Origin: Amphibacillus indicireducens
GTDB lineage: Bacteria; Bacillota; Bacilli; Bacillales; Amphibacillaceae
Reading direction: 5' to 3'
Assembly (NCBI RefSeq): GCF_039539605.1
Contig: NZ_BAABDL010000067.1
Coordinates: 1-64,000, forward strand
Length of the DNA stretch: 64,000 bases
The notes beneath the pieces were generated by a model, which ran no database searches, was not told where the DNA came from, and saw nothing but the letters and a program-made list of their open reading frames with translations. The first letter of the stretch is position 1; each line of letters opens with the position of its first letter. Positions 8,229 to 16,508 of the stretch are shown here, one piece after another. The position numbers were made by a program, and so were the translations under genes.

Positions 8229-10544
8229 ATGAAATTTACAGATGGTAACTGGCTAGTAAGGGAAGGATACACGATTCATTTTCCAAGGTTAGTTTACGAT
8301 GTGAAACAAGAAGAGCGGGCGCTAACACTATATGCCCCATGTAAATATATTAACCACCGTGGTGATACGTTAGATGGTCCGTTGTTAACAATTAAACTAA
8401 CGGCACCACTTGAAGATGTAATTCGAGTTGAAACGTGGCACTATCAAGGTGAAAAGTTGAAATACCCAAATTTTGATGTTGCGAATGACAATTTGCCACT
8501 CGAAATTGATGAAACAGATCAACAACTCACATTTAACAGTGGTGAGCTTAACATTACAATTGATAAGGATCATTTCCGAATGCTGTTTGAAAATGCGCTT
8601 GGTGAATTAACTGTGCTTGATCAAAAGGGGCTTGCATGGATTGAAGCACCAGAAGACCAAACCTATATGCGCAGCCAGTTGAAATTGTCTGTTGGTGAGC
8701 ATTTATATGGGTTAGGTGAACGATTCACACCGTTCGTTAAAAATGGTCAGTCCGTTGAGATTTGGAATGAAGATGGTGGCACAAGTTCAGAGCAATCGTA
8801 TAAAAACGTTCCATTCTATTTATCAAGTAAAGGTTATGGTGTGTTTATTAATCATCCTGAAAAAGTCAGTTTAGAACTCGGTTCAGAGCTTGTCGCACGT
8901 TCGCAATTTAGTGTACCAGGAGAAAAACTCGATTATTATATCATTAATGGACCCACACCTAAAGATGTGATTCAGCGTTATACAACTTTAACAGGACGTC
9001 CAGCGCTCCCACCGGCATGGTCATTTGGGCTCTGGCTCTCAACATCATTTACGACAAATTATAATGAAGAAACAGTCAACCACTTTGTCGACGGGATGGC
9101 TGAGCGTGGAATTCCGTTAAGTGTGTTTCACTTTGATTGTTTCTGGATGGATGCGTTTGAATGGACGAGCTTTATTTGGGATCGGAAAAACTTCCCTGAT
9201 CCAGAGGGAATGTTGAAACGATTAAAGGAAAAAGATCTAAAAATTTCAGTCTGGATTAATCCGTATATTGCGCAGAAGTCTCCACTGTTTGCTGAAGCAC
9301 ATGAAAAAGGGTATTTAATTAAAAAGCCGAATGGGGATACGTGGCAATGGGATCGTTGGCAGGCTGGAATGGGGATTGTTGATTTTACCAATCCAGAGGC
9401 TGCTAAATGGTATCAAGATCATTTAAGAGATTTAATGGCGATGGGTGTCGACTCATTTAAAACTGATTTTGGTGAGCGAATTCCGACTGACGTTGTTTAT
9501 TATGATGGTTCAAATCCGGAAAAAATGCATAACTATTATTCTTATTTATTTAATCAGGTTGTTTTTGATGTCGTCGAGGAGGTTAAAGGTGAGCGTGAAG
9601 CCGTGTTGTTTGCCCGTTCATCAACTGCTGGAGGTCAGAAATTCCCTGTCCACTGGGGTGGAGATTGTGATTCAACTTATGAAGCAATGGCAGAGAGTTT
9701 ACGAGGTGGCCTATCATTAACGACATCTGGCTTTGGGTATTGGAGTCACGATATTGGTGGCTTTGAAAACACAGCGACACCTGATGTGTTTAAGCGCTGG
9801 ACTGCATTCGGTTTGCTATCAAGTCATAGCCGATTCCATGGCAGTACGTCATATCGAGTTCCATGGGAATTTGACGAAGAAGCGGTTGATGTTGCACGTC
9901 ACTTTACGAAATTAAAAAATCAGCTCATGCCGTATATATACCGTCATGCGATTAAAAATCACGAAACCGGTATTCCAATGATGCGCCCAATGATTTTTGA
10001 TTTTCCAAACGATCCGCTCTGTGAAACGTTGGATCGCCAATACATGTTTGGCGACGCCTTACTTGTGGCGCCAATTTTTAACGAAAAAGGTTTAGGGTCG
10101 TTTTATTTACCAGCTGGCAAATGGACGCACTTATTAACGGGTGAAGTAATTGAAGGTGGAACTTGGATTAAGGAAAACTATGATTACTTTAGCTTGCCGT
10201 TATTCGTGCGGGAAAATACGGTATTACCGATCGGTTCAAGTGATCTGAAGCCAGTTTACAACTATGGTGATGATGTGACACTTCGACTTTATCAGATTGA
10301 AGCAGGTGCGAAAGTTTCAACACCAATTTATAGTGCGGATGCAGAGTTGATCAAAACTTTTGACGTCACGAGAGAGGCGGAGCGTTTGATCATTAAAGTT
10401 GATCAAACGGAGACATCATTTAATCTCGAATTAATTGGTGTAACTGCTGTTAAAGACGTCACTTCAGGTGAAATGGAGACAACTGAAAGAGGCACGAAAG
10501 TAACTGTTCCATCAGGTATTGATACGATTACAATCACGCTTTAA
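8229..10544 (+). CDS. yicI: GH31 alpha-xylosidase (YicI type)
   Basis: Removes non-reducing alpha-1,6-xylose from isoprimeverose and xyloglucan-type oligosaccharides. The 771-residue protein has the four-domain plan of E. coli YicI. The nucleophile Asp413 lies in the KTDFGERIPTD motif and the acid/base Asp479 in HWGGDC; both are offset by exactly three from YicI Asp416 and Asp482. The FHFDCFWM segment (about residues 300-307) is also the alpha-xylosidase form rather than the alpha-glucosidase form. No signal peptide, so it acts on imported sugar. It follows the GH42 gene by 24 bases and ends at a strong terminator. Confidence 0.92.
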   Translation: MKFTDGNWLVREGYTIHFPRLVYDVKQEERALTLYAPCKYINHRGDTLDGPLLTIKLTAPLEDVIRVETWHYQGEKLKYPNFDVANDNLPLEIDETDQQLTFNSGELNITIDKDHFRMLFENALGELTVLDQKGLAWIEAPEDQTYMRSQLKLSVGEHLYGLGERFTPFVKNGQSVEIWNEDGGTSSEQSYKNVPFYLSSKGYGVFINHPEKVSLELGSELVARSQFSVPGEKLDYYIINGPTPKDVIQRYTTLTGRPALPPAWSFGLWLSTSFTTNYNEETVNHFVDGMAERGIPLSVFHFDCFWMDAFEWTSFIWDRKNFPDPEGMLKRLKEKDLKISVWINPYIAQKSPLFAEAHEKGYLIKKPNGDTWQWDRWQAGMGIVDFTNPEAAKWYQDHLRDLMAMGVDSFKTDFGERIPTDVVYYDGSNPEKMHNYYSYLFNQVVFDVVEEVKGEREAVLFARSSTAGGQKFPVHWGGDCDSTYEAMAESLRGGLSLTTSGFGYWSHDIGGFENTATPDVFKRWTAFGLLSSHSRFHGSTSYRVPWEFDEEAVDVARHFTKLKNQLMPYIYRHAIKNHETGIPMMRPMIFDFPNDPLCETLDRQYMFGDALLVAPIFNEKGLGSFYLPAGKWTHLLTGEVIEGGTWIKENYDYFSLPLFVRENTVLPIGSSDLKPVYNYGDDVTLRLYQIEAGAKVSTPIYSADAELIKTFDVTREAERLIIKVDQTETSFNLELIGVTAVKDVTSGEMETTERGTKVTVPSGIDTITITL

Positions 10545-10570
10545 TCGGTAGTTAGGGTGTTGTGGAGAAA

Positions 10571-10605
10571 AGTGAGCAACGAATCGTTCGTTTGCTCACT
10601 TTTTT
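10571..10605 (+). terminator. Terminator after the alpha-xylosidase gene
   Basis: AGTGAGCAACGAA pairs with TTCGTTTGCTCACT (one bulged T) around a TCG loop, followed by six T residues. It closes the transporter-GH42-GH31 transcript. Its left arm is nearly identical to that of the terminator at 12833. Confidence 0.85.
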
Positions 10606-10624
10606 AAAAATGTGAGGTGGATAG

Positions 10625-11239
10625 ATGGTTAAGCTAAGCGATCAACTAAAAGAGATGTCAGGAAAAGAAAGACTCGATTATTTGTGGGAATATTACAAGT
10701 GGCATTTGGTTAGCATCATTGTTTTGCTCCTGTTTGTTTGGTTGGCTATTGATGGTTTAGCTCGTAAAGGTGAAGAGCCAATTGGTGTGACCGTTATTAG
10801 TGAGGCAACACGTGATGTGGTTGAGACGTTAGAAATAGAGCTTGAAAGTCTTGATTATGGTGATTTTGGGATTTATTTTGAACATATTCAACATCAAGGT
10901 GGTATCATTGAAGAAAATGCTTATGAGTTAATCGAGCGTTTGGCGATGCGGATCGGTGTTGGCCAAATTGATCTTTTAGTTACTAATGATTTGTTTGCAG
11001 AGCAATTGATTGGTGAAGATATTTTTAGTCCGCTCGATCAGGTCCTATTAGATGAAACGGTCGATCTATTTATTGATGATGCCCTAGTTGTGAATGGTGT
11101 TTTATATGGGATCCCAACAGCGGATTTAGCTATTTTTAATCAATATGATGCTTATCAAGATACGTACTTGCTCGTGCCTGCTTCTGGGGAAAATAAACGA
11201 GAGACAGCACGACTTGTTGCCGATCTAGCTGATAAATAA
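10625..11239 (+). CDS. Small membrane-anchored protein of unknown function
   Basis: A 204-residue protein with a basic, amphipathic N-tail, a 'WEYYKWH' patch just before one transmembrane segment (about residues 32-47), and an acidic extracytoplasmic domain of about 150 residues. The domain ends with strands such as 'GVLYGIPTADLAIF', reminiscent of the tail of a solute-binding fold, but too short to be a full one. I have seen similar anchored proteins beside DUF624 and sugar transporter genes in Firmicutes; no function is established. A GAGGTGG site supports the ATG. It lies between two near-identical terminators together with the GH43 gene 25 bases downstream. Confidence 0.6.
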   Translation: MVKLSDQLKEMSGKERLDYLWEYYKWHLVSIIVLLLFVWLAIDGLARKGEEPIGVTVISEATRDVVETLEIELESLDYGDFGIYFEHIQHQGGIIEENAYELIERLAMRIGVGQIDLLVTNDLFAEQLIGEDIFSPLDQVLLDETVDLFIDDALVVNGVLYGIPTADLAIFNQYDAYQDTYLLVPASGENKRETARLVADLADK

Positions 11240-11264
11240 ACAATGAATAGAAAGAGTGTGAGAG

Positions 11265-12797
11265 ATGAAGTTTAATAATCCGATTATTGCTGGGTTTTAT
11301 CCAGACCCTAGTATTTGCAAAGTGAATGATGATTTCTACCTCGTAACAAGTACATTTGAATACTTCCCGGGTATTCCAATTTTCCATAGTAAAGATTTAG
11401 TCAACTGGTCACAAATTGGTCATTGTTTAACACGTGAAGAACAACTCCCGTTAGCTAATAGTCATAGTTCAGCTGGGATTTTTGCCCCGACAATTAGGTA
11501 TCATGATGGTGTGTTTTATGTGATTACAACAAATATCACAGTCGGGAAAAATTTCTTTGTTACAGCGGAAGATCCTCGGGGTCCGTGGTCTGATCCGATT
11601 TGGTTAGATGATTGGCCGGGAATTGATCCATCATTATTATTTGATGATAATGGGGATGCTTATATTACAGGAAATGGTGATGGTGGATCAGTTGAAAAGC
11701 CAGGTATTTATCAAGCAAAAATTGATGTTCAGACTGGCAAGCTCTTATCGGAAAGAAGATATATTTATGAGGGGACTGGTGGAACAGCATCTCCAGAAGC
11801 GCCCCATCTATATAAGATAAATGATCTCTATTATTTAATGACCGCTGAAGGTGGAACAGAGTACGGACATATGGAGACGATCGCACGAAGCAATGATCCA
11901 TTTGGTCCGTTTGAAGGCAACCCTAATGATCCGATTCTAACGCATCGAAGTTTAGATAGCCCGATCCATGCTACGGGGCATGCCGATCTAGTTGAATTAG
12001 ATGATGGAAGTTGGTGGGGCGTTTTCTTAGCGATTCGACCAATCGGGTATCCAAGAAAACACCATATCGGCAGAGAAACGTTTTTAGCGCCGGTCGAATG
12101 GCAAGATGGCTGGCCAATTTTTGGTCAAAACGGCCGAGTTGCACTAGAAATGGAAGCGCCTCAACTGTTCAAGGGCTATGAGAAAAAGCCAGAGTCAAAT
12201 TATCTATTTACATCGGATAAGCTTCATCAAGAGTTTAATTTTTTAAGAAACCCATACTCTAGCGACTGGTCATTGACAGACAGAAAAGGCTGGCTGACAT
12301 TGAATGGATCGGCAGTGACGTTAAACGACTTGGACTCACCAGCCTTTATTGGCAGACGCCAAACCGATCATGATTGTACTGTTGAGACGTACTTAGATTT
12401 CACACCGAAGAAGGATGATGAAGAAGCAGGGTTAGTTGCTTATATGAATCCGCGCTTCCACTATGAAATTGCTAAAGTAAGAGAAGCAAATCAACAGTAT
12501 ATTATTTTGCGGAAAACCCTAGCGGATTTAACTGTGATTGAGAAGAAAGTTTTATGTGACGCCGATCAAGTCATTCTAGGTGTGAAAGCAGATTCTTATC
12601 AGTACAAGTTCTATGTTAAAGAGCTAGTTAATGAAAAAGTTGTCAAGGAATATCAAATTGGCGAGGCCGAATGTGGCATGCTCGCAACCGAGGTAGCTGG
12701 CGGCTTTACCGGTGTTTATCTTGGAATGTATGCGACGGGTAATGGGAAAAAGTCAACCACCCCAGCCTATTTCAAGTGGTACAACTATCAAGCTTAA
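11265..12797 (+). CDS. xynB: GH43 beta-xylosidase / alpha-L-arabinofuranosidase
   Basis: A 510-residue inverting glycosidase that releases xylose or arabinose from short xylo-oligosaccharides in the cytoplasm (no signal peptide). The five-bladed propeller occupies about residues 1-300. The GH43 triad is visible: general base Asp14 in FYPDPS, the pKa-modulating Asp121 in GIDPSL, and general acid Glu178 in ASPEAPHLY. A beta-sandwich of about 190 residues follows, as in the XynB/SXA group, where it closes the active-site pocket. The ribosome site is modest (AGAAAGAG). The gene ends at a strong terminator. Arabinofuranosidase activity is possible as well, as many of these enzymes are dual. Confidence 0.9.
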   Translation: MKFNNPIIAGFYPDPSICKVNDDFYLVTSTFEYFPGIPIFHSKDLVNWSQIGHCLTREEQLPLANSHSSAGIFAPTIRYHDGVFYVITTNITVGKNFFVTAEDPRGPWSDPIWLDDWPGIDPSLLFDDNGDAYITGNGDGGSVEKPGIYQAKIDVQTGKLLSERRYIYEGTGGTASPEAPHLYKINDLYYLMTAEGGTEYGHMETIARSNDPFGPFEGNPNDPILTHRSLDSPIHATGHADLVELDDGSWWGVFLAIRPIGYPRKHHIGRETFLAPVEWQDGWPIFGQNGRVALEMEAPQLFKGYEKKPESNYLFTSDKLHQEFNFLRNPYSSDWSLTDRKGWLTLNGSAVTLNDLDSPAFIGRRQTDHDCTVETYLDFTPKKDDEEAGLVAYMNPRFHYEIAKVREANQQYIILRKTLADLTVIEKKVLCDADQVILGVKADSYQYKFYVKELVNEKVVKEYQIGEAECGMLATEVAGGFTGVYLGMYATGNGKKSTTPAYFKWYNYQA

Positions 12798-12832
12798 TCA
12801 TACGTGAAAAATAATGAGATGAGTTACAAAAA

Positions 12833-12868
12833 AGTGAGCAACGAATGGATCGTTGGCTCACTTTTTTT
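12833..12868 (+). terminator. Terminator after the GH43 gene
   Basis: AGTGAGCAACGA pairs with TCGTTGGCTCACT with one bulged G around ATGGA, then seven T residues. It repeats the left arm of the terminator at 10571. Confidence 0.85.
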
Positions 12869-13088
12869 AGTGGAGTGATTAGCTTAGTGGCTAATCGTTC
12901 CCTCTCTAATGAAAATAAAAAGAGTCAGGGCACGATTAAGCGCTAATCATCGGATTTGAGCGATCAAAACATTCTGAACACCTATGATTAGACTTATCAT
13001 TATGTAAAAATACAGTGTTTGACTGATTTTGATTTAGGGAATAATATAAAAATGACTATATGTTGATAAATTAGAAAGAGGCGATCGA

Positions 13089-13823
13089 ATGAAAGTGACG
13101 GTTGTTGGGTTTTGGGGAGCTTATCCTGCGCAGGGTGAAGCAACCTCAAGTTATCTATTTGAAAAAGATGATTTTCGATTGTTAATTGATTGTGGGAGTG
13201 GAGCTTTAGCGCAACTGCCGAAATATATCGATCCATATGATCTTGATGCGGTTGTTTTGTCACATTATCACTCAGATCACATTGCCGATGTTGGAGTTTT
13301 GCAACATCTAATCAAAGTCCAAAATCAAATTCGTAATGAAGCACGCAACTTAAACATATATGGGCATGCTGAAAACCAATCAGCATTTGCCGAACTGACG
13401 AGTAGTCATACGACAGGGATCGCTTACCAACCGAACGAATCACTAAATTTAGGGCCATTTACGATTACATTTCTTAAAACGATTCATCCAGTTCCTTGCT
13501 ATGCTATGCGAGTGACGGACGGAGCGAAAACAGTTGTCTATACAGCAGACTCGAGCTATCAAGATCAATTTATTCCGTTTAGCAATCATGCCGACCTACT
13601 CATTACGGATTGTAACTTTTATGAAGAACAGGATGGTTCAAAACCAGGCCATATGAATAGTAAGGAAGGCGCGCTAATTGCTGAAAAAGCTCAGGTGAAA
13701 ACGTTGCTGCTTAGTCATCAACCTCATTTCTGGGATCGGAGCCAACTCGCTTCCGAAGCAAAAAAATATTATTCTGGAACAGTTCGATTGGCCAAATCAG
13801 GTTACCAGTGGCCCGAAACTTAG
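13089..13823 (+). CDS. yhfI: Metallo-beta-lactamase-fold hydrolase (YhfI family)
   Basis: A 244-residue cytoplasmic protein with the zinc motif SHYHSDHIAD (about residues 58-67), later metal ligands at 'IHPVPC', 'YTADSS' and the closing 'SHQPHF'. It fits the YhfI group of the MBL fold, close to the RNase Z/phosphodiesterase branch; its natural substrate is not known. In B. subtilis yhfI directly precedes lplJ (yhfJ), and the same order occurs here with a 69-base gap. A TTGACT -35 stands at 13019 with a weak -10 near 13042. The RBS is AGAGGCG. Confidence 0.85.
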   Translation: MKVTVVGFWGAYPAQGEATSSYLFEKDDFRLLIDCGSGALAQLPKYIDPYDLDAVVLSHYHSDHIADVGVLQHLIKVQNQIRNEARNLNIYGHAENQSAFAELTSSHTTGIAYQPNESLNLGPFTITFLKTIHPVPCYAMRVTDGAKTVVYTADSSYQDQFIPFSNHADLLITDCNFYEEQDGSKPGHMNSKEGALIAEKAQVKTLLLSHQPHFWDRSQLASEAKKYYSGTVRLAKSGYQWPET

Positions 13824-13832
13824 GCAGTTTAG

Positions 13833-13861
13833 TTGCTTTCAAAAAAATGTTTAAATAAAAT
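13833..13861 (+). promoter_or_regulatory. Promoter of lplJ
   Basis: TTGCTT and TAAAAT are separated by 17 bases, a reasonable SigA-type promoter ending 31 bases before the lplJ start codon. Confidence 0.5.
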
Positions 13862-13892
13862 AGAAATAGTAACTACTGTGAGGAGGATTTAA

Positions 13893-14888
13893 ATGAAATT
13901 TATTGATAACCAAGGGATTACTGATCCATATATCAACCTTGCGATCGAAGAATATGTCCTAAATAATTTTGGTGAAGAGGATACATACTTACTATTCTAC
14001 GTGAATCGTCCGTCAATTATTATCGGACGTAATCAGAATACAATCGAAGAAATTAACACGAAGTATGTTGAAGACAACGACATTAAGGTGGTGCGCAGGC
14101 TTTCAGGTGGTGGTGCTGTCTATCACGATGAAGGAAACTTGAACTTTAGCTTTATTACTAAAGACGATGGCGATAGTTTTCATAACTTCGCTAAATTTAC
14201 TGACCCAATGGTCGAAGCACTAAATGCCTTGAATGTACCAGCAGCATTAGTCGGCCGGAATGACTTAGTTGCTGATGGCAGAAAAATTTCAGGTAACGCA
14301 CAATTCACAACTCGTGGCCGGATGTTCAGTCACGGAACTTTAATGCTTGATTCAGAAATTGAACATGTCGTCTCTGCGTTAAACGTTAATGCCGAGAAGA
14401 TCAAATCAAAAGGCATCAAATCGATCAGAAGCCGTGTCGCCAATATTGTTGAGTTTTTAGATGAAAAAATTACGATGGACGAGTTTAAAGAGCACATTCT
14501 TAAGTTCTTATTTGATGTTGAGGATATTAAAGATGTTCCACAATATAAACTAACTGAAGAAGATTGGGCGAATATCCATAAGATTTCCGAAGAACGCTAT
14601 CAAAAATGGGAATGGAACTATGGAAAATCGCCAACATTTGATATTCAAAAAACACACAAATTCCCTGCAGGTCTTGTCGACGTGCGGATGGACGTATCAA
14701 AAGGAACGATCAAAGATTGTAAAATCTACGGTGACTTCTTCGGCGTCGGGGACGTAAAAATCATTGAAGAAAAACTAATCGGCACACAATACCGCCGTCA
14801 AGCATTAGAAGATGCACTAGCAGACATTGACGTGCCACACTACTTAGGGAAAATTTCAAGAGAAGAATTTATTGATTTGGTTTATTAA
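13893..14888 (+). CDS. lplJ: Lipoate-protein ligase LplJ
   Basis: Activates free lipoate with ATP and attaches it to the lysine of lipoyl domains such as GcvH and 2-oxoacid dehydrogenase E2 subunits. The 331-residue protein shows the catalytic domain hallmark RRLSGGGAVYHDEGNLNFSF (about residues 69-88), the SGNAQF segment near residue 130, and a C-terminal accessory domain from about residue 245. Length matches B. subtilis LplJ. A strong GAGGAGG site lies 8 bases before the ATG. It pairs functionally with gcvH in this window. Confidence 0.93.
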   Translation: MKFIDNQGITDPYINLAIEEYVLNNFGEEDTYLLFYVNRPSIIIGRNQNTIEEINTKYVEDNDIKVVRRLSGGGAVYHDEGNLNFSFITKDDGDSFHNFAKFTDPMVEALNALNVPAALVGRNDLVADGRKISGNAQFTTRGRMFSHGTLMLDSEIEHVVSALNVNAEKIKSKGIKSIRSRVANIVEFLDEKITMDEFKEHILKFLFDVEDIKDVPQYKLTEEDWANIHKISEERYQKWEWNYGKSPTFDIQKTHKFPAGLVDVRMDVSKGTIKDCKIYGDFFGVGDVKIIEEKLIGTQYRRQALEDALADIDVPHYLGKISREEFIDLVY

Positions 14889-14999
14889 TTGACATAAAAT
14901 CAAGAATAGTAACCATTTTGTTAGTGAAAAAAGTCTAATTTTAAAGCTATATTTTAAATTGGTTTATAGTTTATATTTTTATTAATTCTCTAAAAAATA

Positions 15000-15045
15000 A
15001 AGCATAAATTCCCTAATTATAAAAATGCCAAGGGAATTTATGCTT
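15000..15045 (-). terminator. Terminator of the restriction-modification operon
   Basis: AAGCATAAATTCCCT and its perfect 15-base complement flank a 16-base loop. Read on the minus strand, the stem is followed by TTATTTTTTAG, a good T tract. It starts 4 bases after the hsdS stop codon. Confidence 0.8.
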
Positions 15046-15048
15046 ATA

Positions 15049-16476
15049 TTACTTACTTAAATTATATGAGTTTAAAACTTTTTTTGTAGTGTTAATAGCA
15101 GTTGATTCATCGTATTCAATAGCCCTTTCAACAGCTAGTTTTGTTATATTAATTAAACAATTTGATTGATCTCTTAGTTTAAAACTTTTATCTAATAAAG
15201 ATGCAATTTTTTTCTGTTCTGTGTAATCAATTATTGGAATGACTACATTTTCTATTTCATCAACTCTCCAATGTAATATTATCGAACCACCTGCATCTCT
15301 TTCCGCTTGTTTTTGAACTAATTCTGAATTCAATAAAAGCATAAGATATTGTGGGATTATTTTTTCTTTGTTTTTAACTTTTAAATGTAATATTGCTGAA
15401 GATGTAATCAACTCCTCATCATTTCTTAACATATATGCAATCCCAACAGTTCCATCTTTAGAGAATAAAATATCTTCTTTTTTAGGTTTTAGATCATTTA
15501 TTAACTGTTTATTTTCATTATAAAACTGAAGTGAAAGATTCTTCTCTGGTTTCTCTAATTGAAATTTACTATAATCTGACACACGTAAAAAAGGTATTCC
15601 TTCCTCTGAATAATTACTTGACCCAGGCTCAATTGATTTTGTTATATCTACTAAATTTATTAATTTATCATGATTTTGTGAAAGAATATAGTTTATCAAT
15701 TGTTCGTACTTTGGTTGATAGTACTCTGCATCTAAGCGACCAAAAGAAAGAAAACTTTCTTTAAAACTCTTTATACTAGTTGGTTGATTATCAATTTGTA
15801 AATTTTGAATACCTAAGTTTTCTTTTAAAATATTTTCAGCTTGATTATAAAGAGTTTTTGATTCTTCTAAATTATTGAATGCTAAATAAGTAATTTTTTC
15901 AATTAGCTTATTGAACTTTTCGTTAAAACTAGGGATACGCATTTCCCTGAATTTTGCAGGACTAAAGTTTACTTGGTTACTGGCCATGGAGAATTTTTCT
16001 ATTTCAATTCGTCCATATTTAGAGTTTAGATAAGCAACCAAAGTTGCGGAATTTATTAGTTTTTCTTTTGGTCTTATCTTAAATAAATATGATGCATAAG
16101 CAAACTCATATTCTTTGGGTACTAAGGCTGATTTTCCAACAAAATTGGGATTTCCATTAGTTCGACAAATAAGCACATCATTTTGTTTAAGTTTTAATGA
16201 CTGGAAGGTTTTTTCATTAATAATATTACAAAATTTCTCTGGTTCCTTAATAAAAGCACTATCAAATTCATTTAAACGAAGAACAGGATAGCCTTCTCTG
16301 TTCTCATTTAAACCTTTAGATGTACCATACTGAGAAAAATCTATAATTTCTACACCTGAAAAATGTTCCTTTAATGGAAATGACCTTGCCGTATGGAACT
16401 CTGATTCGAGTCGCATAACTTCAGTATTATTTATTTCCGATAGGTTTATTTCATTTATACTAAGCCCCTTCAACAT
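15049..16476 (-). CDS. hsdS: Type I-like specificity subunit (HsdS)
   Basis: DNA target-recognition subunit of the adjacent methylase-nuclease. The 475-residue protein has two target recognition domains (about residues 20-190 and 245-430), each followed by a helical spacer. The second half shows the classic HsdS signatures 'LKPKKEDILFSKDGTVG' and 'IPIIDYTEQKKIASLLDKS'. The first domain has the equivalent 'LKLKQNDVLICRTNGN'. Two domains imply a bipartite recognition site. The gene starts 32 bases after the methylase stop and has only a weak GAGAAG site; a 14-base palindrome lies directly before the start codon. Base composition is more AT-rich than the flanks. Confidence 0.88.
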   Translation of the reverse strand: MLKGLSINEINLSEINNTEVMRLESEFHTARSFPLKEHFSGVEIIDFSQYGTSKGLNENREGYPVLRLNEFDSAFIKEPEKFCNIINEKTFQSLKLKQNDVLICRTNGNPNFVGKSALVPKEYEFAYASYLFKIRPKEKLINSATLVAYLNSKYGRIEIEKFSMASNQVNFSPAKFREMRIPSFNEKFNKLIEKITYLAFNNLEESKTLYNQAENILKENLGIQNLQIDNQPTSIKSFKESFLSFGRLDAEYYQPKYEQLINYILSQNHDKLINLVDITKSIEPGSSNYSEEGIPFLRVSDYSKFQLEKPEKNLSLQFYNENKQLINDLKPKKEDILFSKDGTVGIAYMLRNDEELITSSAILHLKVKNKEKIIPQYLMLLLNSELVQKQAERDAGGSIILHWRVDEIENVVIPIIDYTEQKKIASLLDKSFKLRDQSNCLINITKLAVERAIEYDESTAINTTKKVLNSYNLSK

Positions 16477-16490
16477 AGTATTATAATACT
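16477..16490 (-). repeat. 14-base perfect palindrome at the hsdS start
   Basis: AGTATTATAATACT touches the ATG of hsdS in the junction between the methylase and specificity genes. It separates the weak ribosome site from the start codon, so it could affect how much S subunit is made, or bind a regulator. Confidence 0.5.
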
Positions 16491-16508
16491 TCTCGTCAAA
16501 AGGGCTAT

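Noticed and set aside
9445..9720. 91-codon second frame inside the alpha-xylosidase gene
   Set aside because: Same-strand frame shadow over the catalytic region KTDFGERIP to HWGGDC, which is intact in the main frame.
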